Of a stretch of DNA of 64,000 bases, positions 34,510-43,925 are shown in pieces. Origin of the DNA: Streptomyces sp. NBC_00569 (lineage in GTDB: Bacteria; Actinomycetota; Actinomycetes; Streptomycetales; Streptomycetaceae); the NCBI RefSeq assembly GCF_036345255.1, contig NZ_CP107783.1, positions 6,060,001 to 6,124,000 of the forward strand. The letters run 5' to 3'. Both the position numbers and the translations under genes were made by a program. Within the stretch, counting starts at the first letter, position 1. Each line of letters begins with the position of its first letter. The notes under the pieces were generated by a model that saw only the letters and a list, made by a program, of their open reading frames with translations, was not told the origin of the DNA and searched no databases.

Positions 34510-35523
34510 ATGCCCGTCCAGCCGGCCACGCCCGGCCCGTCCGCCCCCGCCCACCTGGAGCCCCGGCTGCTGCGCGCGTTCCTCGCCGTCGCGGAGGAGC
34601 TGCATTTCACGCGCGCCGCCGCCCGGCTGTACGTCGCGCAGCAGGCCCTCAGCAGGGACATCCGTCGGCTCGAACGGGAGCTCGGCGCCGAGCTGTTCGC
34701 GCGGAGCACGCGGCAGGTCGCCCTGACCGCGGACGGTGCGCGGCTGCTGCCGTACGCGCGGCGGGTCCTCGACGCGCAGGACGAACTGCTCGCCGCCTTC
34801 ACCCGCCGCCCGGCCGCGGGGTCGGTGCGGCCGCTGCTCGTCGACGTGAACAGCCCCGGCCTCGTCTTCGAACGCATCCTGGAGCGGGCCCGCGAGTTCG
34901 CCCCCCAGTGCGAACTGATGGCCCGCTACGAGAGCGGTCTGACCGGCGCCGCCGCCGAGATGACCGCGGGCCGCCTGGACGCGTCGTTCGGGCGGTACGC
35001 GGGGCTCGATCCGGCGGTGCGGGCGCGCCTTTCGCAGCAGCCCGTGCGGTACGAGCCGATGACGGTGGTCCTGCCGGACGGCCATCCCCTCGCCGCCCTG
35101 GAGGCCGTGCCGCTCGCGCGGCTCGCGGGCGAGACGGTGTACGCGGGCGCGGGCAATCCCCGTACACCGGAGTGGACCGACCTGGCCGGGCGGCTCTTCG
35201 AGGGGCGCGGCATAGCGGTCGCGCCGCCCGCGCCGCTCGCCGTGGGCGTCGAGGAGTTCCGGCGGATCATGGCCAAGACGGGGACCCCGGTGCTCGCCGC
35301 GGGGGACTTTCCGGCCATGCCCGGCTCCGTGGTGAGGCCCCTGACCGACCCCGTGCCCCTGTCACCGGTGTCGCTGGTGTGGCCGAAAGGGCTCGTACAT
35401 CCGGGGATCGACGCGCTCCGGGCGGCGGCGGCCACGCTCGCGGAGGAGAACGACTGGCTCCGTAAGCCTCCAGGCGCCTGGATTCCGTCCATAGATGCAC
35501 TCATCATGATGAGTCAGGACTGA
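34510..35523 (+). CDS. LysR-family transcriptional regulator
   Basis: 337 residues. The N-terminal winged HTH reads LLRAFLAVAEELHFTRAAARLYVAQQALSRDIRRLERELGAELFARSTRQVALTADG (about 18-75), the standard LysR pattern. The C-terminal two-lobed effector domain spans about 100-320. The effector is unknown. Based on gene arrangement the target is the divergent MFS gene. Confidence 0.9.
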   Translation: MPVQPATPGPSAPAHLEPRLLRAFLAVAEELHFTRAAARLYVAQQALSRDIRRLERELGAELFARSTRQVALTADGARLLPYARRVLDAQDELLAAFTRRPAAGSVRPLLVDVNSPGLVFERILERAREFAPQCELMARYESGLTGAAAEMTAGRLDASFGRYAGLDPAVRARLSQQPVRYEPMTVVLPDGHPLAALEAVPLARLAGETVYAGAGNPRTPEWTDLAGRLFEGRGIAVAPPAPLAVGVEEFRRIMAKTGTPVLAAGDFPAMPGSVVRPLTDPVPLSPVSLVWPKGLVHPGIDALRAAAATLAEENDWLRKPPGAWIPSIDALIMMSQD

Positions 35524-35683
35524 AGGTTGGACCCGGCTGTCACTCGCGTGCGCTACATTCGTCGTCCGAGCGCATTGTGATAAGGGGGGCGCTCGGATCG
35601 GGTGGGGGCCCGGTCCGAACGACGAGTGCTCGGTACGTCGTGCGCGCGCCCAATGTTCATGTCCTTGGGGGGATGTGCGTACG

Positions 35684-36454
35684 GTGGAACATTGGCGAGA
35701 AAATGCCCGTTCCGGGCAAACTCACGATCCTAATGAAGTGACGGTCCAACTCGACGGTGCAGGCCGCCAGTTGGACGAGCTCATCGCTGCTCGGCGCGAA
35801 GGTGCGGCCGACAAAGAAGTCCCGGTCTTCGTGGACGACTCGGGCCGGCGAAACCGCAGGTACCGCCGCTTCGGCGCGATCGTCGGGATGATCTGCGCGG
35901 TCTACGCCGTGGTCATCGTGGCGACGCTGCTCTCCGGAAACTCGAGCGCGCCCTGGCTGCCCATCCAGGGCGAGGGCCGCGACAAGCCCGCCGGCAAGGT
36001 GGACACGTCGCCGCTGCCGGCCGACCCGGCGGCCGGGCCGTCCTCCTCGGCGGGTGTCACGGCCGATCCCAGCGCTTCCGGCACGGGAGAGGCGTCCAGC
36101 GAGCCGGGCGCCGGCTCGTCCACCGGGCCGGACAGCAGCGCGAGCGCCAAGCCTGGCGACGAACCCGGCACGTCGCCCGACCCGAAGCCGTCCTCCGGCC
36201 CCGGCAAGCCCAAGCCCGGCAAGTCGCCCGACCCGGGCCCCGGCCCCTCGGAGCAGCCCAGCTCACCCGGCCCCGGCGAGCCGTCCCCGTCGGACAGCGG
36301 ACCTCCCGTCGAGCCGTCGGACTCCCCGGCCCAGGACGGCACGCAGACCGTCGCGGCGCCGCCCGTCGAGTCGCCCGTCGTATCGCCCGTCGACCCGAGC
36401 CGGAGTCCGGCCGGACCGTCAGCGGCCTCGTCCCCGGAAAGCGGCATCCTGTAA
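35684..36454 (+). CDS. matA: MatA-like membrane protein of the mat exopolysaccharide locus
   Basis: 256 residues. The cytoplasmic head (about 55 residues, charged) is followed by one membrane helix (FGAIVGMICAVYAVVIVATLL, about 64-85). A 160-residue Pro/Ser/Gly/Glu-rich outside tail follows with no domain. The GTG at 35684 has GGGGGGA 10 nt upstream; the GTG at 35675 would sit almost on that site. The stop abuts the ATG of matB. In S. coelicolor, from memory, SCO2963/SCO2962 (matAB) are needed for mycelial aggregation through a PNAG-like polymer. Assignment rests on position and topology; sequence conservation of the tail cannot be judged. Confidence 0.75.
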   Translation: MEHWRENARSGQTHDPNEVTVQLDGAGRQLDELIAARREGAADKEVPVFVDDSGRRNRRYRRFGAIVGMICAVYAVVIVATLLSGNSSAPWLPIQGEGRDKPAGKVDTSPLPADPAAGPSSSAGVTADPSASGTGEASSEPGAGSSTGPDSSASAKPGDEPGTSPDPKPSSGPGKPKPGKSPDPGPGPSEQPSSPGPGEPSPSDSGPPVEPSDSPAQDGTQTVAAPPVESPVVSPVDPSRSPAGPSAASSPESGIL

Positions 36455-38629
36455 ATGTCCTCCCGCCCACGCAGCAACCGCAGGGCGCCGCGTCGCCGCC
36501 TGCCGATGCGCTATCTGCTGCCGTCGCTGCTCCTTGTCGCCCTGCTCGCGATGCTCATGCTCCGCGGGTACGTGCACAGCGAGATCCTCGCCGACCACCG
36601 CATCCAGCCGCCCGCCGCCACCGATCACGTGCCCGAGAAGATCCTCGAGGGCGGTCCCGTCATCGACACCCGCGGCGGGCGCGAGACCAGCATGAGCGTG
36701 CCCGAGCACCGGCTCGTCCTCACCTTCGACGACGGCCCCGACCCGGAGTGGACCCCGAAGGTCCTCGACGTCCTGAAGGAACACCACGCGCACGCCGTCT
36801 TCTTCGTCACCGGCACCATGGCCTCCCGCTACCCGGACCTGGTCAAACGCATGGTCGACGAGGGGCACGAGGTCGGCCTGCACACCTTCAACCACCCCGA
36901 CCTCTCGTACCAGTCCAAGAGCCGCATCGACTGGGAGCTCACCCAGAACCAGACGGCCCTGGCCGGTGCGGCCGGCATCCGCACCTCGCTGTTCCGCCCG
37001 CCGTACTCCTCGTTCGCCGACGCCATGGACAACAAGTCGTGGCCGGTCACCAAGTACATCGGCAGCCGCGGGTACATCACCGTCGTCAACAACACCGACA
37101 GCGAGGACTGGAAGCGCCCCGGCGTCGACGAGATCATCCGCCGCGCCACGCCCAAGGGCGGCAAGGGCGCGATCGTCCTGATGCACGACTCCGGTGGCGA
37201 CCGGTCGCAGACCGTCGCCGCCCTCGACCGTTTCCTGCCGCGGCTCCAAAGCCAGGGATACGACTTCGTCAACCTCACCGAGGCGCTCGGGGCGCCCAGC
37301 GCCCACACGCCCGTGCACGGTGTCGAACTGGCCAAGGGCAAGGCGTGGATCTACGCCGTCGAGGCCTCGGACAACGTGACGGACGTGCTCGGCGTCGGAC
37401 TCGCGGTCATCGGCGTCCTCGTCTTCACCCGCTTCGGTCTGATGCTCCTCCTGTCCGGGGCGCACGCCCGGCGGGTGCGGCGCCGCGGATTCTCCTGGGG
37501 GCGGCCCGTCACCGAACCGGTGTCGGTCCTGGTCCCGGCGTTCAATGAGGCCAAGTGCATCGAGAACACGGTGCGTTCGCTCATGTCGAGCGAGCACCCC
37601 ATCGAGATCATCGTCATCGACGACGGCTCGACCGACGGCACGGCCCGCATCGTCGAGAATCTGCGCCTGCCGGGCGTCCGGGTGGTCCGCCAGCACAACG
37701 CGGGCAAGCCGGCGGCTCTCAACAGGGGCCTGGCCAACGCCCGGTGCGACCTGATCGTGATGATGGACGGCGACACGGTCTTCGAGCCGTCCACCGTCCG
37801 TGAGCTGGTCCAGCCCTTCGGCGACCGCCGCGTCGGCGCGGTCGCCGGCAACGCGAAGGTCGGCAACAAGGACTCCCTGATCGGGGCCTGGCAGCACATC
37901 GAGTACGTGATGGGCTTCAACCTCGACCGCCGCATGTACGACATGCTGCGCTGCATGCCCACGATCCCCGGGGCCGTGGGCGCGTTCCGCCGCAGCGCGC
38001 TCGAGCGCATCGGCGGCATGAGCGACGACACGCTCGCCGAGGACACCGACGTCACCATGGCTCTGCACCGGGACGGCTGGCGCGTCGTCTACGCCGAGAA
38101 GGCCCGGGCCTGGACCGAGGCCCCGGAGTCGGTCCAGCAGCTCTGGTCCCAGCGCTACCGGTGGTCGTACGGCACGATGCAGGCGATCTGGAAACACCGC
38201 CGCTCCGTGATCGAGTCGGGCCCCTCCGGGCGCTTCGGCCGCATCGGCCTGCCGTTCGTCGCCCTCTTCATGGTCCTCGCGCCGCTCCTGGCGCCCCTCA
38301 TCGACGTCTTCCTGCTCTACGGCCTCGTGTTCGGCCCCACGGAGAAGACGATCGTCGCCTGGCTCGGCGTCCTCGCCATCCAGGCCGTCTGCGCGGCGTA
38401 CGCCTTCCGGCTCGACCGCGAACGCATGACCCATCTCATCTCACTCCCGCTCCAGCAGATCCTCTACCGGCAGCTGATGTACGTCGTGCTGCTCCAGTCC
38501 TGGATCACCGCGCTCACCGGCGGCCGACTGCGCTGGCAGAAGCTGCGGCGCACCGGAGCGGTGGAGGCGCCGGGGGCGATTCCGCGTCAGCGTGCGTCGC
38601 GCGGCAACGATCGGAGGCCCGTCGCATGA
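36455..38629 (+). CDS. matB: MatB-like bifunctional polysaccharide deacetylase / GT2 synthase
   Basis: 724 residues. After a basic N-terminus and one membrane helix (LLPSLLLVALLAMLML), a NodB-type deacetylase domain spans about 85-285: LTFDDGPDPEWTP (catalytic/metal Asp pair) and HTFNHPDLSY (metal His pair). A second helix precedes a processive GT2 domain (about 350-610): SVLVPAFNEAKCIENTV, VIDDGSTDGT, MMDGDTVF, LAEDTDVTMAL and QRYRW, the PgaC/IcaA/NodC/cellulose-synthase signature. C-terminal helices follow. It joins polymer synthesis/export and N-deacetylation in one chain, consistent with a PNAG-like glucosamine polymer. Its stop overlaps the next start (ATGA). Confidence 0.93.
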   Translation: MSSRPRSNRRAPRRRLPMRYLLPSLLLVALLAMLMLRGYVHSEILADHRIQPPAATDHVPEKILEGGPVIDTRGGRETSMSVPEHRLVLTFDDGPDPEWTPKVLDVLKEHHAHAVFFVTGTMASRYPDLVKRMVDEGHEVGLHTFNHPDLSYQSKSRIDWELTQNQTALAGAAGIRTSLFRPPYSSFADAMDNKSWPVTKYIGSRGYITVVNNTDSEDWKRPGVDEIIRRATPKGGKGAIVLMHDSGGDRSQTVAALDRFLPRLQSQGYDFVNLTEALGAPSAHTPVHGVELAKGKAWIYAVEASDNVTDVLGVGLAVIGVLVFTRFGLMLLLSGAHARRVRRRGFSWGRPVTEPVSVLVPAFNEAKCIENTVRSLMSSEHPIEIIVIDDGSTDGTARIVENLRLPGVRVVRQHNAGKPAALNRGLANARCDLIVMMDGDTVFEPSTVRELVQPFGDRRVGAVAGNAKVGNKDSLIGAWQHIEYVMGFNLDRRMYDMLRCMPTIPGAVGAFRRSALERIGGMSDDTLAEDTDVTMALHRDGWRVVYAEKARAWTEAPESVQQLWSQRYRWSYGTMQAIWKHRRSVIESGPSGRFGRIGLPFVALFMVLAPLLAPLIDVFLLYGLVFGPTEKTIVAWLGVLAIQAVCAAYAFRLDRERMTHLISLPLQQILYRQLMYVVLLQSWITALTGGRLRWQKLRRTGAVEAPGAIPRQRASRGNDRRPVA

Positions 38630-39915
38630 CGTATCCCACTCCCGCCACCGGCGGCCAGAGCGGGTTCCAGCCGACGCGGCGCCTGCCGCAGGTGCCGTTC
38701 CCGCAGGTGCCGTTCACACCGGAACCGGCGCCCGCGCCCGTTCCGCCCGCCCCGCCCGCGCAGGCGGCCGCGCCCAAGAAGCCGGGCCGCGACCGCTATC
38801 TGGATCTGCTGCGCTCCATCGCGCTCGTCCGCGTCGTCGTCTATCACCTCTTCGGGTGGGCCTGGCTGTCGGTCCTCTTCCCGTCCATGGGCGTGATGTT
38901 CGCGCTCGCCGGATCGCTGATGGCGCGCTCCCTGAGCCGGCCCGCGATCGGGGTGATCAGGGGCCGTGTCCGCCGGCTCCTGCCGCCCATGTGGGCGTTC
39001 AGCGTCTTCGTCCTCGTCCTCCTCTTCCTGGGCGGATGGAACCCCGGCAAGGACCCCGACGGTGGCGGGACCTGGGGCTGGATCAGTCTGTTCAACTACT
39101 TCGTGCCGGTCGGTGCGCCGTCGTTCCCCTGGCACCTCGGCGACAAGGCGGGCCTCCTGGAGGACACCTGGCCGTCGCAGGCCGCGGGCCCGCTCTGGTA
39201 TCTGCGGGCCTACCTGTGGTTCGTCATCGCCTCCCCGCTGCTGCTCCGGGCGTTCCGCAAGGTGCCGTGGGCGACGCTGCTCGCGCCGCTCGCGCTGACG
39301 GCCGTCGTCGGTACGGGCATCGTCACCATCCCCGGCGAGACGGGGAACGCGGTCACCGACTTCGCGGTCTACGGCGGCTGCTGGGTCCTCGGCTTCGCCC
39401 ACCACGAGGGCGTCCTCGCGAAGGTGCCGCGCTATCTCGCCGTGTCCTGCTCGGCGATCGTGATGGCGTTCGGACTGTGGTGGGCCTCGGGCCATCTCGG
39501 GCCGGACGGCTGGGACCTGAACGACATCCCGCTGGCGCAGGCGACCTGGTCCTTCGGATTCGTCGTCATCCTGCTCCAGTACTCGCCGTCCTGGCAGGAG
39601 CTGCCCGGCCGCCTCGCCAAGTGGGACAAGCTCATCACGCTGTCCAACAACCGCGCGGTCACGATCTATCTCTGGCACAACATGCTGATCATGGCGACGG
39701 TGCCGATCATCGACCTCGCGTACAACCTGCCGTTCATGCAGGACGCGAGATGGAGCGGTGCCCTCGACTCCACGTACATGCTCTGGATGTTCGCGCTGAC
39801 CTGGCCGCTGATAGCCCTCGCGGTACTCGGCACGGGCTGGATCGAGGACCTGGCCGCCAAGCGGCGCCCGCGGCTGTGGCCGAACGGCGTCAAAAAGCGG
39901 GCACACAGTCGCTAG
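38626..39915 (+). CDS. Acyltransferase-3 family membrane protein coupled to matB
   Basis: 429 residues. After about 55 Pro/Gln-rich cytoplasmic residues the acyltransferase-3 fold begins: RDRYLDLLRSIALVRVVVYHLFGWAWL (with the family His) and MGVMFALAGSLMA, then helices with GPLWYLRAYLWFVIASPLLL and AVTIYLWHNMLIMA. The ATG overlaps the matB stop by ATGA, so it is translated with it. The parallel to staphylococcal ica operons, where IcaC belongs to the same family and is thought to O-acylate PNAG, suggests an O-acylation role on the mat polymer (inference). Confidence 0.88.
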   Translation: MTYPTPATGGQSGFQPTRRLPQVPFPQVPFTPEPAPAPVPPAPPAQAAAPKKPGRDRYLDLLRSIALVRVVVYHLFGWAWLSVLFPSMGVMFALAGSLMARSLSRPAIGVIRGRVRRLLPPMWAFSVFVLVLLFLGGWNPGKDPDGGGTWGWISLFNYFVPVGAPSFPWHLGDKAGLLEDTWPSQAAGPLWYLRAYLWFVIASPLLLRAFRKVPWATLLAPLALTAVVGTGIVTIPGETGNAVTDFAVYGGCWVLGFAHHEGVLAKVPRYLAVSCSAIVMAFGLWWASGHLGPDGWDLNDIPLAQATWSFGFVVILLQYSPSWQELPGRLAKWDKLITLSNNRAVTIYLWHNMLIMATVPIIDLAYNLPFMQDARWSGALDSTYMLWMFALTWPLIALAVLGTGWIEDLAAKRRPRLWPNGVKKRAHSR

Positions 39916-39998
39916 GCGGGGTTGTGCGGCCGGTGGGGGTGGGGGAGGTTGGGGCATGAGCGACCAGTGACCGCAGGACCACGAGGGGACCCGGACCG

Positions 39999-40946
39999 AT
40001 GACACAGCCTCCCGGCCAGCCGCCGCAGGACGGATCCGGGCACCACCCGGCGTACGGGCCGCCGCCCACCCCGCCGCAGTCGCCGTCCGGCGGCGGTCAG
40101 GACAACCCGTACGCCGGGGCGCCGACCCCGCCGCCGACTCTGCCGCCGACACCGGCACCTCAGGGCCGGCCCGGCTACGGCGGCCAGCCCGCTTACGGGG
40201 ACCAGCCTGGCCAGGGCGACCAGTCCGGATACGGGGACCAGTCCGGATACGGCGCCCAACCCCCTTACGGTCAGCCCCCGCAGGGCCAGCCGCAGGGTCA
40301 ACCCCCTTACGGTCAGCCCCCGTACGGCGGGCAGCCGCCCTACGGCGGGGGTGCCTATCCGCCGCCCCCGCCCCCGCAGGGCAGCGGTGGCAAGCGCCGG
40401 ACGGCCGTCATCGTCGGGTCCGCGGTCGTCGCGCTCGTCGTGATCGTCGGCGGGATCTTCCTCGCCACGAGCGGCGGTGGCGACGACGACAAGCCGAAGG
40501 CGAAGGACTCCGTGTCCGCGGAGCCCACCACGTCGGACGAGCCCTCCGACGAGCCCACGACCGAGGACCCCGCGACGGAGGACCCCGTCGAGGAGCCGAG
40601 TGATCCCTCGGGGACGGCGGAGGAGCGGCCCGCCGGGTCCACCGGCTATCAGGGCCAGTGGCAGGACGAGAAGGCCAGGACCCTCACGGTCGGCGACAAG
40701 GTCGCGACCGGCACGGCCAAGGGCAAGTACAGCGTGTCCTACATCGACGCGGGCGGTAAGGGCATCTGCACGGGCATCGGGGAGAACCGCAGCGGCGGCG
40801 CGTTCCGGATAGCCGTCAAGTGCATGGGCAAGGACACCGGCGACGAGGTCTTCGGGGCGAACCTGACGCAGGCCGACGACGTGGTCACGCTGAAGTGGGA
40901 CAAGGGCGGCTCGGCAAGCCTCAAGTGGGCGGGCACCACGACCTGA
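39999..40946 (+). CDS. Pro/Gly/Gln-rich single-pass membrane protein
   Basis: 315 residues. The first about 125 are Pro/Gly/Gln/Tyr repeats (GYGDQS, GQPPYG units), a low-complexity head common in actinobacterial envelope proteins. One membrane helix follows (TAVIVGSAVVALVVIVGGIFLAT, about 132-154), then an acidic Thr/Glu/Pro linker (SDEPTTEDPATEDP) and an outer domain of about 100 residues with two Cys (GGKGICTGIGEN, AVKCMG) that may form a disulfide. I do not recognise the outer domain. The gene follows the acyltransferase by 83 bp and could be in the same transcript. Confidence 0.75.
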   Translation: MTQPPGQPPQDGSGHHPAYGPPPTPPQSPSGGGQDNPYAGAPTPPPTLPPTPAPQGRPGYGGQPAYGDQPGQGDQSGYGDQSGYGAQPPYGQPPQGQPQGQPPYGQPPYGGQPPYGGGAYPPPPPPQGSGGKRRTAVIVGSAVVALVVIVGGIFLATSGGGDDDKPKAKDSVSAEPTTSDEPSDEPTTEDPATEDPVEEPSDPSGTAEERPAGSTGYQGQWQDEKARTLTVGDKVATGTAKGKYSVSYIDAGGKGICTGIGENRSGGAFRIAVKCMGKDTGDEVFGANLTQADDVVTLKWDKGGSASLKWAGTTT

Positions 40947-41110
40947 CCCGCGCCCACGACCTGACGCACGCCGGGGAGCGAAGCTCACCGCCGGGCCACG
41001 CGCCCGGTGAGAGCAACGTTCCCCGCCGGTCACGGTGCGGCACAGCGCGGTAATCCCGCCTCCCTACCTTCGAGGTCATCAGCCGAGAACCGTGACCCTG
41101 GAGGCGTGTG

Positions 41111-42463
41111 ATGGCAGCCCGGAGTTGGATCCAGAGGTGGGATCCGGAGGACGAGACGTTCTGGTCGCAGGAGGGCGGCGAGAAGGTCGCGCGGCGCAAT
41201 CTCGCTTTCTCCGTCCTGTCCGAGCACATCGGTTTCTCGATCTGGACCCTGTGGTCCGTGATGGTGCTCTTCATGGGGCCCGAGTACGGCATCGACCCGG
41301 CCGGCAAGTTCTTCCTGGTCTCGATGGCCACGCTGGTCGGTGCGGTCGTCCGCGTGCCCTACACGTTCGCCGTCGCCCGCTTCGGCGGCCGGAACTGGAC
41401 GATCTTCGCGGCGAGCCTGCTCCTGATCCCGGCGGTCGCCGCGTTCGCCGTGATGGAGCCGGGGACCTCGTACACGACGTTCATGGTGTGCGCGCTGCTC
41501 ACCGGGGTCGGCGGCGGCAACTTCGCCTCGTCGATGACCAACATCAACTCCTTCTTCCCGCTGCGCAAGAAGGGCTGGGCGCTCGGCCTGAACGCGGGCG
41601 GCGGCAACATCGGCGTCCCCGTCGTGCAGCTCGTCGGGCTCGCCGTGATCGGCGCGAGCGGCGGGCCGCGCGTACTGCTCGGGATCTACATCCCGCTCAT
41701 CGCGGTGTCGGCGATCTGCGCCGCGCTGTTCATGGACAACCTCGCGACCGTGAAGAACGACACCGGCGCCGCCAAGGAGGCCGTGCGCGACCCGCACACA
41801 TGGATCATGGCGTTCCTGTACGTCGGGACGTTCGGGTCGTTCATCGGCTACAGCTTCGCGTTCGGGCTCGTCCTGCAGACGCAGTTCGGCAGGACGCCGC
41901 TGCAGGCCGCGTCGATCACGTTCATCGGGCCGTTGCTCGGCTCCCTGATCCGGCCCGTCGGCGGCCGGCTCGCCGACCGGTTCGGCGGCGCCCGCATCAC
42001 GCTGTGGAACTTCGTCGGGATGGCCGCCGCCACCGCCGTGGTCGTCCTCGCGTCGACGATGAAGTCGCTGCCGCTGTTCACCACGGCGTTCATCGCCCTG
42101 TTCGTGCTCACCGGCCTCGGCAACGGGTCGACGTACAAGATGATCCCCGGCATCTTCCAGGCCAAGGCCGCCGCGAGGGGGCTCGCGGGGGAGGAGGCCG
42201 CGGCGTACGGGCGGCGCCTGTCCGGGGCCTCGATGGGGCTGATCGGCGCGGTGGGCGCGCTCGGCGGCCTCGGCATCAACCTCGCCTTCCGCCAGTCCTT
42301 CCAGACCGCGGGCACCGGCACGGCCGCCTTCGTCGGGTTCCTCGTCTTCTACGCGGTGTGCTTCGCCCTCACCTGGGCCGTATACCTTCGCCGCCCGGCC
42401 GCCGGGGAGGCGCTGGTCGAGGCCGCGGAGACGGAGTCGCGGCTCAGCTACGCCGAGGTGTGA
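41111..42463 (+). CDS. narK: NarK-type nitrate/nitrite MFS transporter
   Basis: 450 residues. The nitrate-signature segments of NarK/NNP transporters are visible: GVGGGNFASSMTNINSFFPLRKKGWALGLNAGGGNIGVPVVQL, and a second signature region GLGNGSTYKMIPGIF. Preceding GTG (41108) and ATG (41111) codons are adjacent; the ATG is used, with GGAGGCG upstream. It moves nitrate in or nitrite out. The next gene is an NnaR-like regulator, the arrangement I recall from S. coelicolor SCO2959-SCO2958. Confidence 0.9.
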   Translation: MAARSWIQRWDPEDETFWSQEGGEKVARRNLAFSVLSEHIGFSIWTLWSVMVLFMGPEYGIDPAGKFFLVSMATLVGAVVRVPYTFAVARFGGRNWTIFAASLLLIPAVAAFAVMEPGTSYTTFMVCALLTGVGGGNFASSMTNINSFFPLRKKGWALGLNAGGGNIGVPVVQLVGLAVIGASGGPRVLLGIYIPLIAVSAICAALFMDNLATVKNDTGAAKEAVRDPHTWIMAFLYVGTFGSFIGYSFAFGLVLQTQFGRTPLQAASITFIGPLLGSLIRPVGGRLADRFGGARITLWNFVGMAAATAVVVLASTMKSLPLFTTAFIALFVLTGLGNGSTYKMIPGIFQAKAAARGLAGEEAAAYGRRLSGASMGLIGAVGALGGLGINLAFRQSFQTAGTGTAAFVGFLVFYAVCFALTWAVYLRRPAAGEALVEAAETESRLSYAEV

Positions 42464-42560
42464 CGTAACACCGCTGACATCATGGGGAACCGAGCCCGTC
42501 ACGGGACGTTGACAGGCTCGGTCGACCCCGGCAGAACCACCCGAGCGGGACGAGAGCCAC

Positions 42561-43721
42561 ATGTACGACGCACAGCAGGGCCCCCCGGCGGGGCAGCACG
42601 GCCCCCTCGCGGGCTTCACCGTGGGCGTGACCGCCGCGCGCCGCGCCGACGAGCTCGGCGCGCTCCTCCAGCGGCGCGGCGCCGTGGTCCTGCACGCACC
42701 CGCGCTGCGCATCGTCCCGCTCGCCGACGACAGCGAGCTCCTCGCGGCGACCAAGGACATCGTCGATCACGCGCCCGACGTCGTCGTCGCGACCACCGCC
42801 ATCGGGTTCCGCGGCTGGATCGAGGCGGCCGACGGCTGGGGCCTGGGCGAGGCGCTCGTCGCCCGGCTGACGGGCGTGCAGCTGCTCGCCCGCGGGCCCA
42901 AGGTCAAGGGCGCCGTCAGGGCCGCCGGGCTCACCGAGGAGTGGTCCCCGTCGTCCGAGTCGATGGCGGAGGTCCTCGAACGGCTTCTCGACGAGGGCGT
43001 CGACGGCCGCCGGGTCGCCGTCCAGCTGCACGGCGAGCCGCTGCCCGGCTTCGTCGAGGCGCTGCGCGAGGCGGGCGCCGACGTCGTGGGGGTACCGGTG
43101 TACCGGTGGATGCCGCCGGAGGACATCGGGCCCCTCGACCGGCTGCTCGACGCGACGCTCACCCGGGGCGTCGACGCGCTCACGTTCACCAGCGCACCCG
43201 CCGCCGTGTCCCTGCTCTCCCGGGCCGAACTGAGGGGTCAGCTGCCGGAGTTGCTCGACGCGCTGCGCCACGACGTCCTGCCCGCCTGCGTCGGTCCCGT
43301 GACCGCGCTGCCCCTCCAGGGCCACGGCGTGGACACCGTGCAGCCCGAACGCTTCCGCCTCGGCCCGCTCGTCCAGCTCCTGTGTGCCGAACTCCCGGGC
43401 AGGGCCCGTACGTTGCCGGTCGCGGGTCACCGCGTGGAGATCCGCGGGCAGGCCGTCGTGGTCGACGGCGACCTGCGCCCGGTGCCGCCCGCCGGGATGT
43501 CGCTCCTGCGTTCCCTGTCGCGCCGGCCCGGCTGGGTGGTGCCCCGTGCCGAACTGCTGCGCGCGCTGCCCGGCGAGGGCAGCGACGAACACGCGGTGGA
43601 GACGGCGATGGCGAGACTGCGCACGGCGCTCGGCACACCCAAGCTGATCCAGACGGTGGTCAAGCGCGGCTACCGCCTGGCCCTGGACCCGGCGGCGGAC
43701 TCCAAGTACGGGACGGACTGA
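42561..43721 (+). CDS. nnaR: HemD-like domain fused to winged-helix DNA-binding domain (NnaR-like regulator)
   Basis: 386 residues. Residues about 12-270 have the uroporphyrinogen-III synthase fold pattern (LAGFTVGVTAARRADELGALLQRRGAVV; VVATTAIGFRGWIEAAD; DALTFTSAPAAVSLL; CVGPVTALPLQGHGV). Residues about 290-380 form an OmpR/PhoB-type winged helix (SLLRSLSRRPGWVVPRAELLRALPGEGSDEHAVETAMARLRTALG...LIQTVVKRGYRLAL). In S. coelicolor the orthologous fusion was described as the nitrate/nitrite assimilation regulator NnaR (from memory). It probably acts as a regulator, perhaps with leftover ligand binding by the HemD fold, rather than in haem synthesis. It lies 97 bp after narK. Confidence 0.87.
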   Translation: MYDAQQGPPAGQHGPLAGFTVGVTAARRADELGALLQRRGAVVLHAPALRIVPLADDSELLAATKDIVDHAPDVVVATTAIGFRGWIEAADGWGLGEALVARLTGVQLLARGPKVKGAVRAAGLTEEWSPSSESMAEVLERLLDEGVDGRRVAVQLHGEPLPGFVEALREAGADVVGVPVYRWMPPEDIGPLDRLLDATLTRGVDALTFTSAPAAVSLLSRAELRGQLPELLDALRHDVLPACVGPVTALPLQGHGVDTVQPERFRLGPLVQLLCAELPGRARTLPVAGHRVEIRGQAVVVDGDLRPVPPAGMSLLRSLSRRPGWVVPRAELLRALPGEGSDEHAVETAMARLRTALGTPKLIQTVVKRGYRLALDPAADSKYGTD

Positions 43722-43925
43722 GCCGGTTCGGTGAGCCGGTTCGGCGTGCGGTGAACGCTGTGCTCGTCGAGGTCCGTCAGCACCCGCGGCGGCGGCGAAG
43801 CCCTTGCCGCCGTGCAGCACGACGAGGCCGTGGTGGGCCACGGTGGCGCAGATGAGCGTGAACCCTTCGTGAGGGGCCCGGTACCAGGGGTTCCGGCGGT
43901 GCGTGCGTGCGGGCACTGTAGGGGC

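Noticed and set aside
42561..43721. Haem biosynthesis gene hemD
   Set aside because: The HemD-like domain is fused to an OmpR-type winged helix and sits beside narK without other haem genes, so a regulator is the better call.
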